From Dissulfurirhabdus thermomarina (lineage in GTDB: Bacteria; Desulfobacterota; Dissulfuribacteria; Dissulfuribacterales; Dissulfurirhabdaceae): DNA of 64,000 bases. A program made the position numbers and the translations under genes. The notes beneath the pieces were generated by a model that saw only the letters and a program-made list of their open reading frames with translations, did not search any database and was not told the origin of the DNA. The first letter of the stretch is position 1. The number at the start of each line of letters is the position of its first letter. Positions 50,843 through 59,444 of this stretch are shown one piece after another. The stretch is taken from assembly GCF_012979235.1 (NCBI RefSeq), contig NZ_JAATWC010000001.1, forward strand, positions 625,001 through 689,000. Reading direction: 5' to 3'.

Positions 50843-52026
50843 ACGCCCTCGCCACCCGGATCGCCTCCATCGGCCTCTTCGCCGCCCTGGCCCTCGCGGG
50901 GGGCGGCGCCGCGCACGCGGCCGCGGGTACCCGGCTCTGTTTCCAGTGCCACGACCCGAAGGATTTTCGCGCCCGCCACGTCCATGTCCCGGTGGCCCAG
51001 GGGCGGTGCCAGGCCTGTCACAACCCCCACGTGGCCCGCTACGAGGGGCTGGTGCAAGAGAAGGACGCCGAGCTCTGCTACCGGTGCCACGCCAAGGAAC
51101 GGGCGGCCTTCGCCGAGGGCGTGGTCCATGAACCCGTCCGGAAAGGACGGTGCCTGGCCTGCCACGATCCCCACGATTCGGATGCACCGGGGCTCCGCAA
51201 GGGGAAGGGCCCCGAGGCCTGCTTCGGGTGTCACAAGGCCTTGCCCCGGAAGTTTCCCCACACCCATGCCCCCTATGCCAAGGGAGACTGCCAGGCCTGC
51301 CACCTCCCCCATGCCGGCCCGGACGCCCGCCTGTTGAAGGGCGACGCGGAGCGGCTCTGCTACCGCTGCCACAAGGGGAAGGCGGTCTGGAAGCGGCACA
51401 GGGGCTTCCCCGGCAAGGCGGGGCGGTGTCTCTCCTGCCACAACCCGCACGGGAGTTCCCGGGCGGCGCTGGTCCGGGACGTCCTGCATCCGCCCTACGC
51501 GAAGGGGTGCCGCTCCTGCCACGGCAAGGGCGCGGCCCGGGGGCCGGATCTTTGCCTCTCCTGCCACCCGGGGGTCAAGGAGGAGGTGCTCCGGCTGCAC
51601 AGCCACCTGGCCGGCGGCGGGGAATACGGCTGCACGGCCTGCCACAGCCCCCACGCCGGGGACGGCAAGGCCCTGCTCCGGGGGGCCGAGAAGTTCGTCT
51701 GCCGGAAGTGTCACGAGGGGAGCTTCCGGGACGCCGAGCAGCGGCTCTACGTCCACCCGGACCTCGCCGACTGCACCGCCTGCCACGCGGCCCACGGATC
51801 GGACCAGGTGGCCATGCTGAAGAAGGACGGCACCGAGTCCTGTACCGGGTGCCACGAGACCCAGGGCAAGTTCACGCATCCCGTTGGGGAGAAGGCCCGG
51901 GATCCGCGGACCGGCCAGGCCCTCACCTGCGTGAGCTGCCACGACGCCATGGGGACGGACTTCAAGTACCACCTGAAGCAGAGCGGAGAGAAAGACCTCT
52001 GCCTGCCCTGCCACCCCGCTTACTGA
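50839..52026 (+). CDS. 16-heme c-type cytochrome
   Basis: A 395-residue precursor with a signal peptide (to about residue 28, AAHA) and sixteen CXXCH motifs with the same module style as the 26-heme protein (CQACHNPH, CLACHDPH, CLSCHNPHG, CTACHSPHAG, alternating with LCYRCH or LCLSCH). The ATG overlaps the 26-heme stop by 4 bases, so the two are translated together and probably act together. It lacks a lipobox and is likely periplasmic or barrel-enclosed. Confidence 0.88.
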   Translation: MNALATRIASIGLFAALALAGGGAAHAAAGTRLCFQCHDPKDFRARHVHVPVAQGRCQACHNPHVARYEGLVQEKDAELCYRCHAKERAAFAEGVVHEPVRKGRCLACHDPHDSDAPGLRKGKGPEACFGCHKALPRKFPHTHAPYAKGDCQACHLPHAGPDARLLKGDAERLCYRCHKGKAVWKRHRGFPGKAGRCLSCHNPHGSSRAALVRDVLHPPYAKGCRSCHGKGAARGPDLCLSCHPGVKEEVLRLHSHLAGGGEYGCTACHSPHAGDGKALLRGAEKFVCRKCHEGSFRDAEQRLYVHPDLADCTACHAAHGSDQVAMLKKDGTESCTGCHETQGKFTHPVGEKARDPRTGQALTCVSCHDAMGTDFKYHLKQSGEKDLCLPCHPAY

Positions 52027-52072
52027 TCCGGGCGGGCGGCGGGCGACAGGCCGCGGAGGCCGGAAGGACGCC

Positions 52073-52942
52073 ATGAAGAAGAACCTGCTGGCAGCGATAG
52101 TGGCCGTCACGGCCGCGTGCCTCGGCGGGGCGGCCCCGGCGGCCGCCGCTCCCTGGCGGTGGGCCTTCACCCTCGACGGGCAGGCCGTGGGGGCCCCCAT
52201 GCGGAACGTCACCGGCGTCTACGTGGACGGCCAGGCCGGCCGTTACTACGTGGTGGACGCCGGGGACAACCGGATCCTCTCCTTCGACCGGGAAGGGAAG
52301 TTCCTCAGCCTCTTCGCCGCGGCCGGGGGGCTCCACCGCCCCGTGGCGGCGGCCAAGGACGGGCAAAGGCGCCTCTGGATCCTGGAGCGCGGCCGAAACT
52401 CCCTCACCCGGGTGGACTTCGCCCAAAAGAAGCTCATCCCCCACGAGATCCGGGACCGCGGCCGGGAGGTGGTGCCCGACGGGCTCCAGTGGGCCGAGGG
52501 GCGCTTCTACGTCCTGGACAGGGCCAGCGGCCGGGTCCTGGCGCTGGACGGGAAGCTGGCCGTGGCGGCCCGGTTCGCCGGCCCTCGGCCGTTCCGCGCC
52601 TTCCGGGTCCGCGGCGACGCGCTCTACGCCCTGGACCTCCCCGGCCGGGAGGTGCGGGTCTTCGGCCTGGACGGCCGGCTCCGCCGCACCATCGCCCTGG
52701 AGGGCGGCGTCCGGCGGCCGGCCGGCCTCGAGGTGGGCCCTTCGGGGTTTCTCTTCGTGCTGGACCGCCACCGGCACGACGTTGCGGTCTTCGACACCCG
52801 CGGGCGCCTCAAGTACCGGTTCCTGGGCGAGGGGCAGGCCCGCGGGCGGCTCTACTACCCGGCCGCCCTGGTCTTCGATCCGTGGGGGCGTCTCTGCGTG
52901 GCCGACGAGGGCAACGGCCGGGTGCAGGTCTTCATGCGCTGA
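52073..52942 (+). CDS. Exported NHL-repeat protein
   Basis: A 289-residue protein with a signal peptide (to about residue 26, AAAA) and NHL-type propeller blades: GVYVDGQAGRYYVVDAGDNR, GLQWAEGRFYVLDRASGR and ALVFDPWGRLCVADEGNGRV. It is 46 bases after the 16-heme gene and 9 bases before the third secreted cytochrome. It lacks heme motifs and is likely structural, like the proteins of 38598 and 57679. Confidence 0.82.
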   Translation: MKKNLLAAIVAVTAACLGGAAPAAAAPWRWAFTLDGQAVGAPMRNVTGVYVDGQAGRYYVVDAGDNRILSFDREGKFLSLFAAAGGLHRPVAAAKDGQRRLWILERGRNSLTRVDFAQKKLIPHEIRDRGREVVPDGLQWAEGRFYVLDRASGRVLALDGKLAVAARFAGPRPFRAFRVRGDALYALDLPGREVRVFGLDGRLRRTIALEGGVRRPAGLEVGPSGFLFVLDRHRHDVAVFDTRGRLKYRFLGEGQARGRLYYPAALVFDPWGRLCVADEGNGRVQVFMR

Positions 52943-52951
52943 GGTGCCGGG

Positions 52952-54001
52952 ATGAACGGGACGAGATGCGGAGTGTTCCTGGCGCTGGCGGCCGTGCTGG
53001 CCGCGGCGCCCGCCGCCGCCAAGGTCACGGGCCCCTGTGCCGCCTGCCACACCATGCACAACAGCCAGAACGGGCTCTCGGTGGTGGGCGGGGGGCCGAT
53101 ACCGGGGCTGCTCAACGCGGACTGCCTCGGTTGCCACACCGGTTCCAACGCCGGGGGCACGACCCCCTACGTCTTCAGCCAGAGCGCCCCGGCCTACGGA
53201 ACCAGCGGCACCGAGGCGACCACCACCACTCTCGCCGGGGGCAATTTCTACTGGGTGGCCAACGGGAACCCCAGGGCCGGCCACAACGTCCAGGGCGCGG
53301 CGCCGCCGGACCCGGACCTCGGCAACACCCCGCCGGGAGGAACGGCCCTTTCCACCCAGCTCAACTGCGCCGGGACCAACGGCTGCCACGGCCGGCGCAG
53401 CGATGCCGACCCGTACCGGGACATGTTCGGGGCCCACCACCAGAACGACATGACCGGCTGGAAGGACGGGACCTCGCTGGCCCGGAGCTACCGGTTCCTC
53501 ATGGGGGTCCAGGGCCTCGAGGACGCGGCCTACGAGTTCCGGCCCACGGCCGCGGGGCACCACAACAAGTACTACGGCGTGGACAGGGCCACGGAGGCCG
53601 ACGCGGCGGGCACCCTGAGTTCCCTCTGCGGCTCGTGCCACGGCGACTTCCACCACGGCACGGGCCAGGTGGCCTCCGGGACCTTCGGGGCCGGGGCCTG
53701 GCTCCGGCACCCCACGGACTTCGACATGTCCCGGGCCACCACCAGCGGGGAGTACGCCGGCTACAACGGCGGCGGCGGCACCGGGAACCCCTACAGCGTG
53801 GTGAGCCCCGTGGCCACCTCGGACACCTCCACGACCCTCAATACCACGGTCTACTCCCAGGCGGGGGACGCCGTGGTGATGTGCGCCTCCTGCCACCGGG
53901 CCCACGGAACGCCCTTCGCCTACGCCCTGCGGTGGGACTACCGGAGCTGGCCCGGCGGGGGGACCAACGGCTGTGCCGTGTGTCATACCAGCAAGGACTG
54001 A
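52952..54001 (+). CDS. Secreted multiheme cytochrome, paralogue 3
   Basis: A 349-residue precursor (signal peptide ending APAAAK, residue about 25) with five CXXCH motifs (CAACH, CLGCH, CGSCH, CASCH, CAVCH) and one CAGTNGCH motif. It is close to the product of 39977 throughout: CHTMHNSQNG, LAGGNFYWVANGN, the CX5CH block, SYRFLMGVQGLED, WLRHPTDFDM, the closing CHRAHGTPFAYALRWDY and CHTSKD. The duplication is therefore within the locus. Likely extracellular. GAGGTG lies upstream of the ATG. Confidence 0.82.
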   Translation: MNGTRCGVFLALAAVLAAAPAAAKVTGPCAACHTMHNSQNGLSVVGGGPIPGLLNADCLGCHTGSNAGGTTPYVFSQSAPAYGTSGTEATTTTLAGGNFYWVANGNPRAGHNVQGAAPPDPDLGNTPPGGTALSTQLNCAGTNGCHGRRSDADPYRDMFGAHHQNDMTGWKDGTSLARSYRFLMGVQGLEDAAYEFRPTAAGHHNKYYGVDRATEADAAGTLSSLCGSCHGDFHHGTGQVASGTFGAGAWLRHPTDFDMSRATTSGEYAGYNGGGGTGNPYSVVSPVATSDTSTTLNTTVYSQAGDAVVMCASCHRAHGTPFAYALRWDYRSWPGGGTNGCAVCHTSKD

Positions 54002-54395
54002 TGGCGTCGCAAAAAGTCGCGGGCTGCCGTGTTGCTTCGGATGCTTTCGTCATCGCGGCGGAGCCAAGTACGCCCCATTCCTCGATGGCGTCGCGAGAAT
54101 CACCAAGCGGGACGCTCGGCGGTGGTGCTTCACGCCCCTCGGCCCCTCGCAGTCCCCGGCGGCGCCTCGTTCCCCCCGATGGTCGCGCCTTGTCCTTGGC
54201 GGTTCCCGCTGCGCCATCCGTGCCGATGCCGGGACTTTATCGCCGGGCCATCCGTGCAGGTTCCGGGGAGAAGCACGGAGCCGATCACGGGACGCGGCGA
54301 TTTCTTGTCCGTCCACCCAGACGGCCTTTCGGTCCGTATTTTTTGCTGAGCCATCCATTCTGAATGGCTTTTTGCGCGACACCGTCATGGAGGCG
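54002..54395. repeat. Dispersed repeat copy C
   Basis: Begins right at the cytochrome stop with GATGGCGTCGCAAAAAGTCG and ends near 54390 with GAATGGCTTTTTGCGCGAC and CGTCATGG, so the ends are roughly inverted. Inside are GATGGTCGCGCCTTGTCCTT and GGCGGTTCCCGC (about 54178-54211), CCATCCGTGCAGGTTCCGGG, and GAGCCGATCACGGGACGCGG, in the same order as copy B. GATGGCGTCGCGAGAATCAC (about 54085) repeats the start of copy A. No conserved protein is encoded. Confidence 0.78.
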
Positions 54396-54399
54396 GGAC

Positions 54400-55839
54400 A
54401 TGCGTGAGAAGGGACTCCACAGCGCGCTGGGCGGCTGCCTGCGCGGGTTCGCCGCGGTTGGGCTGGCCCTCGTCCTGGCGGCCTGCAGCCTGGTGGAAGA
54501 AGCAGGTCCCCGGCCGGGTGCGTCCACCCCCGGGGGGCCGGACGGCGGCGGCCGCCTCTCGGTGTACTTCCAGCTGGCGGCGCCCGCCGCCGCCAGGGTC
54601 CGGTTCGAGCTCTCCGGCCTCGAGATCCGCAGCGGCGCGGAGTGGCTGCCGCTCTCGGGGGAGACCGTCACCGTGGACACCGAAATCCTCGGCGGCGGGC
54701 AGGTGCTCCTGGCGAGCCGGCTGCTGCCCCCCGGGCCCTTCGAAGGGTTCCGGTTCCGGGTCGCCGGGGCCGTCCTGGTGCGCCCGGGCGGGGCCGTGCC
54801 CCTCCGGGTTCCCGAGCCGGAGGTCCGGGTGCCCCTCCACGTCCGGGTCTCGGCCGGGGACAGCCGGTGCGTCTTCCTGTCCCTCGACACGGACCGTTCC
54901 GTCCAGGGGCAGGCCGCCTTCGTGCCCGCCGTCTCGGCGGTCCGCCAGGAGATCCCCCTCATCGAGGACCTCGCCTACGTGGCCTGCCCGGGCATCGATA
55001 CCGTGGCGGTGGTCCGGACCGACACCAACCGGGTGGCCGCCACCCTCGGGGTCGCCGGGGCGCCCTCCTACCTGGCGGTGGACCGGGATCGCTCCCGGTT
55101 GTACGTCCTCGCGGGGGCCGAGACCGCCATCAAGGTCTTCGATCTCACCAGCGGCCGGCTCGTGGACGTGATCCGGGTGCCCATCGCCCGGTCCCCGGCG
55201 TTCATGGCCGTGAACGCGGACCGGACCGCGGCGGTGCTCCTGGACGAGGAGGGCCACTACGTCCTGCGCCTCGCCCTCCCGGATGGGACCTTGGAGGCCC
55301 GCTCCCGGGTGGGTTTCCGGCCCCGGTACGCCGCCTTCCTGGAGGAGGCGGGCCACCTGGCGGTCTCCTCCGGGATGTCCCAGGAGGTGGTCCTGCTGGA
55401 CCCGGAGACCCTCTCGACGCGCCAGGAGATCTCCGCCGGCGGGATCCCGGAGGGCCTGGCCGAGGTGGGCGGCCGGCTCTTCGTGGCGGAGACCACGGCG
55501 GACACCCTGGCGGTGGTCGACCTCTCCCAGGGGCGCGTGGAGCGCCGGGTGAACGTGGGGCGGACCCCGAGGCGCCTCCTGGCCGCCGGGGCGCACCTCT
55601 TCCTCGCCAACCACTTGTCCGGTACGGTGTCCGTCCTGTTGCCGGGGCAGGCCACCGTGACCCAGGAGATCCGCGTGGGCGGCCGTCCCCTGGAGATGGG
55701 GGCCTCGGAGCGCCAGCGCCGGCTCTACGTGGGGGACCAGGGCGGCCGGGCGCTGGTGGTGGTGGGGCTCACGTCGCTCCGGGTGGACCGGCGCATCCCG
55801 CTCCCCGGCGTTCCGGTGGGGATCGCCGTCCTGCGCTAG
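54400..55839 (+). CDS. YVTN-type beta-propeller lipoprotein
   Basis: A 479-residue lipoprotein (lipobox LVLAAC, Cys29). Residues about 45-165 form a beta-sandwich-like domain (LSVYFQLAAPAAARVRFELS) of the DUF4382 kind. The rest is a propeller with YVTN-type repeats: GIDTVAVVRTDTNRVAATLG, APSYLAVDRDRSRLYVLAG and GGRLFVAETTADTLAVVDLS. GGAGGCGGG precedes ATG 54400. The stop overlaps the stop of the converging radical SAM gene. It is separated from the cytochrome by repeat DNA but is probably part of the same locus; likely a surface or outer-membrane contact protein. Confidence 0.75.
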   Translation: MREKGLHSALGGCLRGFAAVGLALVLAACSLVEEAGPRPGASTPGGPDGGGRLSVYFQLAAPAAARVRFELSGLEIRSGAEWLPLSGETVTVDTEILGGGQVLLASRLLPPGPFEGFRFRVAGAVLVRPGGAVPLRVPEPEVRVPLHVRVSAGDSRCVFLSLDTDRSVQGQAAFVPAVSAVRQEIPLIEDLAYVACPGIDTVAVVRTDTNRVAATLGVAGAPSYLAVDRDRSRLYVLAGAETAIKVFDLTSGRLVDVIRVPIARSPAFMAVNADRTAAVLLDEEGHYVLRLALPDGTLEARSRVGFRPRYAAFLEEAGHLAVSSGMSQEVVLLDPETLSTRQEISAGGIPEGLAEVGGRLFVAETTADTLAVVDLSQGRVERRVNVGRTPRRLLAAGAHLFLANHLSGTVSVLLPGQATVTQEIRVGGRPLEMGASERQRRLYVGDQGGRALVVVGLTSLRVDRRIPLPGVPVGIAVLR

Positions 55840-57308
55840 CCGCCGGACCGGCCGGCCAGCCGGGCCACCAGGAGCCGTACCTGCTGGGGCATCCCGCCGA
55901 GGTCGCCGTGGTGGCGCTTCAGGTACGAGTTCTCCATGATGGCCTCCATCCCCCGGAGTAGGCACTCCCGCTTGAGGTCGTTTCCCTCCATCTCTAGCCA
56001 GGCCGGGAGCTTTTCCATGTAGAACTCCCGGTAGCAGGCCAGGACCAGTTCCTTGAGGCGCTTGCGGGAGAGGGCCCTGGGGCGGATGACCGGCTCCACC
56101 AGGTTGTACTTGGCGTAGTCGTGTTCCGCCACGTGGGGGGCGAGTTCCGGGTAGAGCCCCGCGTAGGGCCAGGGGGCCAGCAACAGGAAGTGCATGTAGT
56201 CGGGGTCGTAGTAGCGGGCCAGCTCCAGGGCCTCCCGGACGGAGGCCTCGGTCTCGTCGGGCGTTCCCAGGATGAGGGCGCTCTCGGCGATCATCCCCGC
56301 CCCCTTGATGAGGTCGATGGCCCGTTTCGCGGCCCGGATCTCCACGTCCTTTTGGAAGAAGGCCAGGCGTTCCGGTGTCCCGGCCTCCACCCCCACGTAG
56401 ACGAACAGGATGCCGGCCTCCCTGTACCTGTCCATGATGTCCGCGTCCCGGAGGATGTCCGACGTGCACGTCTCGATGAGGAGGTGCACCGGGAGGCGGC
56501 GCGCCGCCAGGAGGTCCAGGATCCGTTCCCAACGGGCCCGGTCCCGGGTGGGGACCTCGTCGGCCACGAAGAAGACGTTGACGCCGTAGCCCCGGTACAA
56601 TGATTCGATCTCGGCCACGAAGCGTTCCGGCCTCCTGGCGCGCCACGTGCCTTGCCAGAAGAGGTGCTGGGAGCAGAAGGCGCAACGGTTGGTGCAGCCC
56701 CGGGAGGAGTTCAGGATGGCCACCCGGGCGCCGTCCATGAAGTAGAGGGGGTAGTCGTCCCAGTCCACGAGGTCCCAGGCGGGCGCCAAGGTGTCGAGGT
56801 CCGCCACGAGGGGCCGGGGGGCGGTCCGGACCGGGCGGCCGCCCCGGCGGAAGGCGATGCCCCGGACCGCCCCGGGGTCGCCCCCGTCGCGAAGGGCCGC
56901 GAGGAGTTCCGGAAGCGTCCGCTCGCCCTCGCCCAGCACGCAGAAGTCCACGCAGTCGCCGTGGGCCGTGAGGGTCTCTTCCCACATGAAGGTGGGGTGG
57001 ATGCCGCCCGCCAGGGTGGTGATCGCGGGGTCGACGGCCTTGGCCGCCCGGAGGACCTCCAGGGCGGCGGGGAAGGTGGCGGTGTAGGCGCTGGTGGCCA
57101 CGAAGGCCGGCCGCTCCGCCTCGATCCGGCGCCGGATGGCCTCCAGGTCGTCGAAGCGCGACATGGCGTCGTGGATCACGGGGTGGAACCCGGCCTTTCG
57201 GGCCTCGCCCGCCAGGTAGATGAACCCGAGGTGCGGCCAGCGGCCGGCGGATTCCAGGACGCCGCAGTGGTAGGGCGGTGTGACGAAGAGGACCTTGGGC
57301 CGGTTCAC
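55836..57308 (-). CDS. B12-binding radical SAM protein
   Basis: A 490-residue enzyme with an N-terminal cobalamin-binding-like Rossmann domain (KVLFVTPPYHCG, FVATSAYTATFPAAL, TTLAGGIHPTF) and a radical SAM core with SSRGCTNRCAFCSQ (Cys205, 209, 212). Motifs FFVADEVPTRD and YVGVEAGTPERL follow. The canonical DxHxxG B12 signature is not evident, so cobalamin use is uncertain. Such enzymes often methylate or rearrange lipids, peptides or tetrapyrroles; the substrate is unknown. The GTG start overlaps the small membrane protein stop by 4 bases. It is the last gene of the minus-strand operon. Confidence 0.8.
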   Translation of the reverse strand: MNRPKVLFVTPPYHCGVLESAGRWPHLGFIYLAGEARKAGFHPVIHDAMSRFDDLEAIRRRIEAERPAFVATSAYTATFPAALEVLRAAKAVDPAITTLAGGIHPTFMWEETLTAHGDCVDFCVLGEGERTLPELLAALRDGGDPGAVRGIAFRRGGRPVRTAPRPLVADLDTLAPAWDLVDWDDYPLYFMDGARVAILNSSRGCTNRCAFCSQHLFWQGTWRARRPERFVAEIESLYRGYGVNVFFVADEVPTRDRARWERILDLLAARRLPVHLLIETCTSDILRDADIMDRYREAGILFVYVGVEAGTPERLAFFQKDVEIRAAKRAIDLIKGAGMIAESALILGTPDETEASVREALELARYYDPDYMHFLLLAPWPYAGLYPELAPHVAEHDYAKYNLVEPVIRPRALSRKRLKELVLACYREFYMEKLPAWLEMEGNDLKRECLLRGMEAIMENSYLKRHHGDLGGMPQQVRLLVARLAGRSGG

Positions 57309-57682
57309 CGCGCCGGCCCCCGCCTGGAGAGGATGCGCCCGGCCAGCACGTGGACCCGGACGACGAGCACGGCCAGCGCCAGGAACAGGGCGTGCTTCGC
57401 CGCGAGCAGGACGACCTGGCCGCCGCCCGCCGCGTCCACCCACTCGAACCGGCGGTAGGCGGCCAGGCGCACGAGGCCGAAGACCACCACCCCGGACAGC
57501 GCCCACCAGAAGAGGGCCCGCAGCCGCGACAGGATCCGCCGGAACGGGGGCGGGACGTCGAAGGGCCCCGATCGGCGCCATTCCAGCAGCAGGAGGGCCT
57601 CCACCGCCGCCACCGACAGCCAGAGGGCCGCGGAGAAGTCGTGGGCGAAGTTGTTGGCCAGGACGAGGAGCCGGAGCGTCAC
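57305..57682 (-). CDS. Small integral membrane protein, function unknown
   Basis: A 125-residue protein with about three membrane helices (residues 3-30, 55-73, 90-113). The first includes LVLANNFAHDFSAALWLSVA with a histidine near residue 14, and a second histidine (AAKHALF) lies in the third. These could ligate heme b or simply line the membrane. The GTG overlaps the NHL stop and the stop overlaps the radical SAM start, 4 bases each, so it is a real operon member. No family is recognised with confidence. Confidence 0.7.
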   Translation of the reverse strand: MTLRLLVLANNFAHDFSAALWLSVAAVEALLLLEWRRSGPFDVPPPFRRILSRLRALFWWALSGVVVFGLVRLAAYRRFEWVDAAGGGQVVLLAAKHALFLALAVLVVRVHVLAGRILSRRGPAR

Positions 57683-58665
57683 CGCTGGTCCTCCTCCCAC
57701 ACCAGGATCCGGCCGCCGCCGGCCGCATCGGTCACGTAGATCTCCCCGGTGCCGGGGTCGGCGGCGAGGTCCGTGGGCCGTCCGGGGCCGCCCTCGGCCC
57801 AGGCATCGGTCCCGTAGGCGCCGAGCCGGCGCCCCATGAAGTCGTAGAGGTAGATCCGGCGCCGCTTCATATCGAGCACGTGGAACCGGCGCCGCCCGTC
57901 CAGGGCCATGGCGCCGGGGATCTCCAGGGGGCCGCCCGCCGGGTCGTCGAAGAAGTAGGCGAACCGGCCGTTGCAGGTGAAGACGGCCACCTTGCCGAGG
58001 CCGGCGTCGCCCACGAGGATGCGGCCGTCCGGGGCCTGGAGGACGCTCACCGGCCGGCGCAGGCGCGCCGGGCCGTTGCCCGGGCCGCCGACCTCGAGCA
58101 GCGCGTCTCCCCGGGGGGCGAAGACCTGGACGGTGCGCCCTGCGCCGTCGGCCACCAGGAGGTTGCCGCCGCCCACGGCCACCGCCAGCGGGAGCCCGGG
58201 CGCCGGGCCGCCCCGGGCCGGGAAGGGGGCCGGCCGGCCCGCCGGGTCCCGCATCCAGACGGAGAGGCCCGCCGCGTCGGCCACGTAGACCCGGCCGGCC
58301 GGGTCCACGGCGAGGTCCACGGGGTCGGCGCCGGGGTGGGGGGTGAAGGGCCGGCGTTCCAGCAGGCGGCCGTCGGTGTCCAGGACCGCCACGGTGTTTT
58401 GCCCCCGGCAGGCCACCAGGAGGCGCCCGCCGTGGAAGGCCACGGCCTGGGGCCCGGGGCAGGGGGCGGCGATCCGGCGCACGAGCCGCGGCGGGCCGGC
58501 ATGCGCGGCGCGGGCCGCGGCGGGCGGGCACGCGAGCAGGGCCAGGAGGGCCGGGAAGGCGCAGGCGCAGGCCTTGACGTATCCGCGGCGGACCCCGAAC
58601 GGGCCGGCCGGCCGTGGATGGCCGGGCATCCCGGGGCGCCGCCGCGCGAGGCCGGCGGGCTTCAT
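57679..58665 (-). CDS. Exported NHL-repeat protein
   Basis: A 328-residue protein; the hydrophobic stretch VKACACAFPALLALLAC (residues about 30-46) acts as signal peptide or anchor. Blades of an NHL-type propeller follow, such as PVDLAVDPAGRVYVADAAGL, RPVSVLQAPDGRILVGDAGL and PTDLAADPGTGEIYVTDAAG. The ATG at 58665 overlaps the ccsA stop (ATGA). The 30-residue arginine/proline-rich leader is unusual, so a later start is possible. It is the third NHL protein in the locus. Confidence 0.78.
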   Translation of the reverse strand: MKPAGLARRRPGMPGHPRPAGPFGVRRGYVKACACAFPALLALLACPPAAARAAHAGPPRLVRRIAAPCPGPQAVAFHGGRLLVACRGQNTVAVLDTDGRLLERRPFTPHPGADPVDLAVDPAGRVYVADAAGLSVWMRDPAGRPAPFPARGGPAPGLPLAVAVGGGNLLVADGAGRTVQVFAPRGDALLEVGGPGNGPARLRRPVSVLQAPDGRILVGDAGLGKVAVFTCNGRFAYFFDDPAGGPLEIPGAMALDGRRRFHVLDMKRRRIYLYDFMGRRLGAYGTDAWAEGGPGRPTDLAADPGTGEIYVTDAAGGGRILVWEEDQR

Positions 58666-59444
58666 GGCCCCGGCCGGCCCGGGTGGACCGGGATGTGGGG
58701 CACGCCCCAGAAGGTGTAGACGATGGAGGCGAAGGCCGCCAGGCTCACCGCGGCCAGGCGCCGCCCGTGCCAGCCGAGGAAGGCCCGGGCGTGCAGGAAG
58801 AAGGCATAGAGGAGCCAGGTGGCGAGGCTCCAGGTCTCCACCGGGTCCCAGCTCCAGTAACGGCCCCAGGCGTTCGCCGCCCAGACGGCCCCAGAGGCCA
58901 GCATGGCGGCGTGGAAGACGAAGCCGTGGGCGGCGAGGCGGAAGGCCAGGTCCTCGAGCCGGTCCGGCCCGGGCAGGCGTTCCCGGCGCCTCGGGGGCAG
59001 GAGGAGGGCGGCGGCTGCCGCGGTGGAGGTCACGTAACAGCCGTAGGCGGCGAAGGCCGCCAGGACGTGGACGGCGAACCAGCCGCTCCGGTATTCCTCG
59101 GCCAGGGGCGCCGGGGCGTGGGGGTGGGCGGCGCCGTAGAGGAGGAGGGCCAGGGCGGCCGCCGTTGCGAAGAGCCCGAGGTGGCGGGTGCCGGGATAGC
59201 GCCGCTGGATCCACAGGTAGACGGCCATGGCGAGGAAGGCCCCGACGAGGTTGAGCTCGTAGAGGTCGGCCCCGGGCATGTGGCCGGCGGCGTGCCACCG
59301 GAGGGCCAGGGCCGCGCCGTGGGCGAGGAGGCCGAGGCCCAGGGCCGGCACGGCGGGCCGGCCCCGGCGGCCGGGCAGGGCGAGGAGGACGAGCCCCGCG
59401 CCGTAGAGACCGACGGCGGCGGCGAAGGCGGCTTGTTCAGGCAC
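58662..59444 (-). CDS. ccsA: Cytochrome c assembly protein CcsA/ResC type
   Basis: A 260-residue protein with about eight membrane helices and the heme-handling WWD motif WGRYWSWDPVETWSLATW near residue 195. Histidines in HAAGHM, WFAVHVLAAF and AHGFVFHAAML are placed like the heme ligands of the family. With ResB it forms the System II synthase that attaches heme to CXXCH sites outside the membrane. GGGAGGA precedes GTG 59444. Its presence inside a locus with 90 heme sites suggests dedicated or boosted maturation. Confidence 0.9.
   Translation of the reverse strand: MPEQAAFAAAVGLYGAGLVLLALPGRRGRPAVPALGLGLLAHGAALALRWHAAGHMPGADLYELNLVGAFLAMAVYLWIQRRYPGTRHLGLFATAAALALLLYGAAHPHAPAPLAEEYRSGWFAVHVLAAFAAYGCYVTSTAAAAALLLPPRRRERLPGPDRLEDLAFRLAAHGFVFHAAMLASGAVWAANAWGRYWSWDPVETWSLATWLLYAFFLHARAFLGWHGRRLAAVSLAAFASIVYTFWGVPHIPVHPGRPGP

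Noticed and set aside
48899-52026. Regularly spaced similar DNA segments in the cytochrome genes, considered as a tandem or CRISPR-like array
   Set aside because: The regularity comes from repeated CXXCH codons in open, coding frames. Spacer lengths vary and the repeats are not identical at DNA level.
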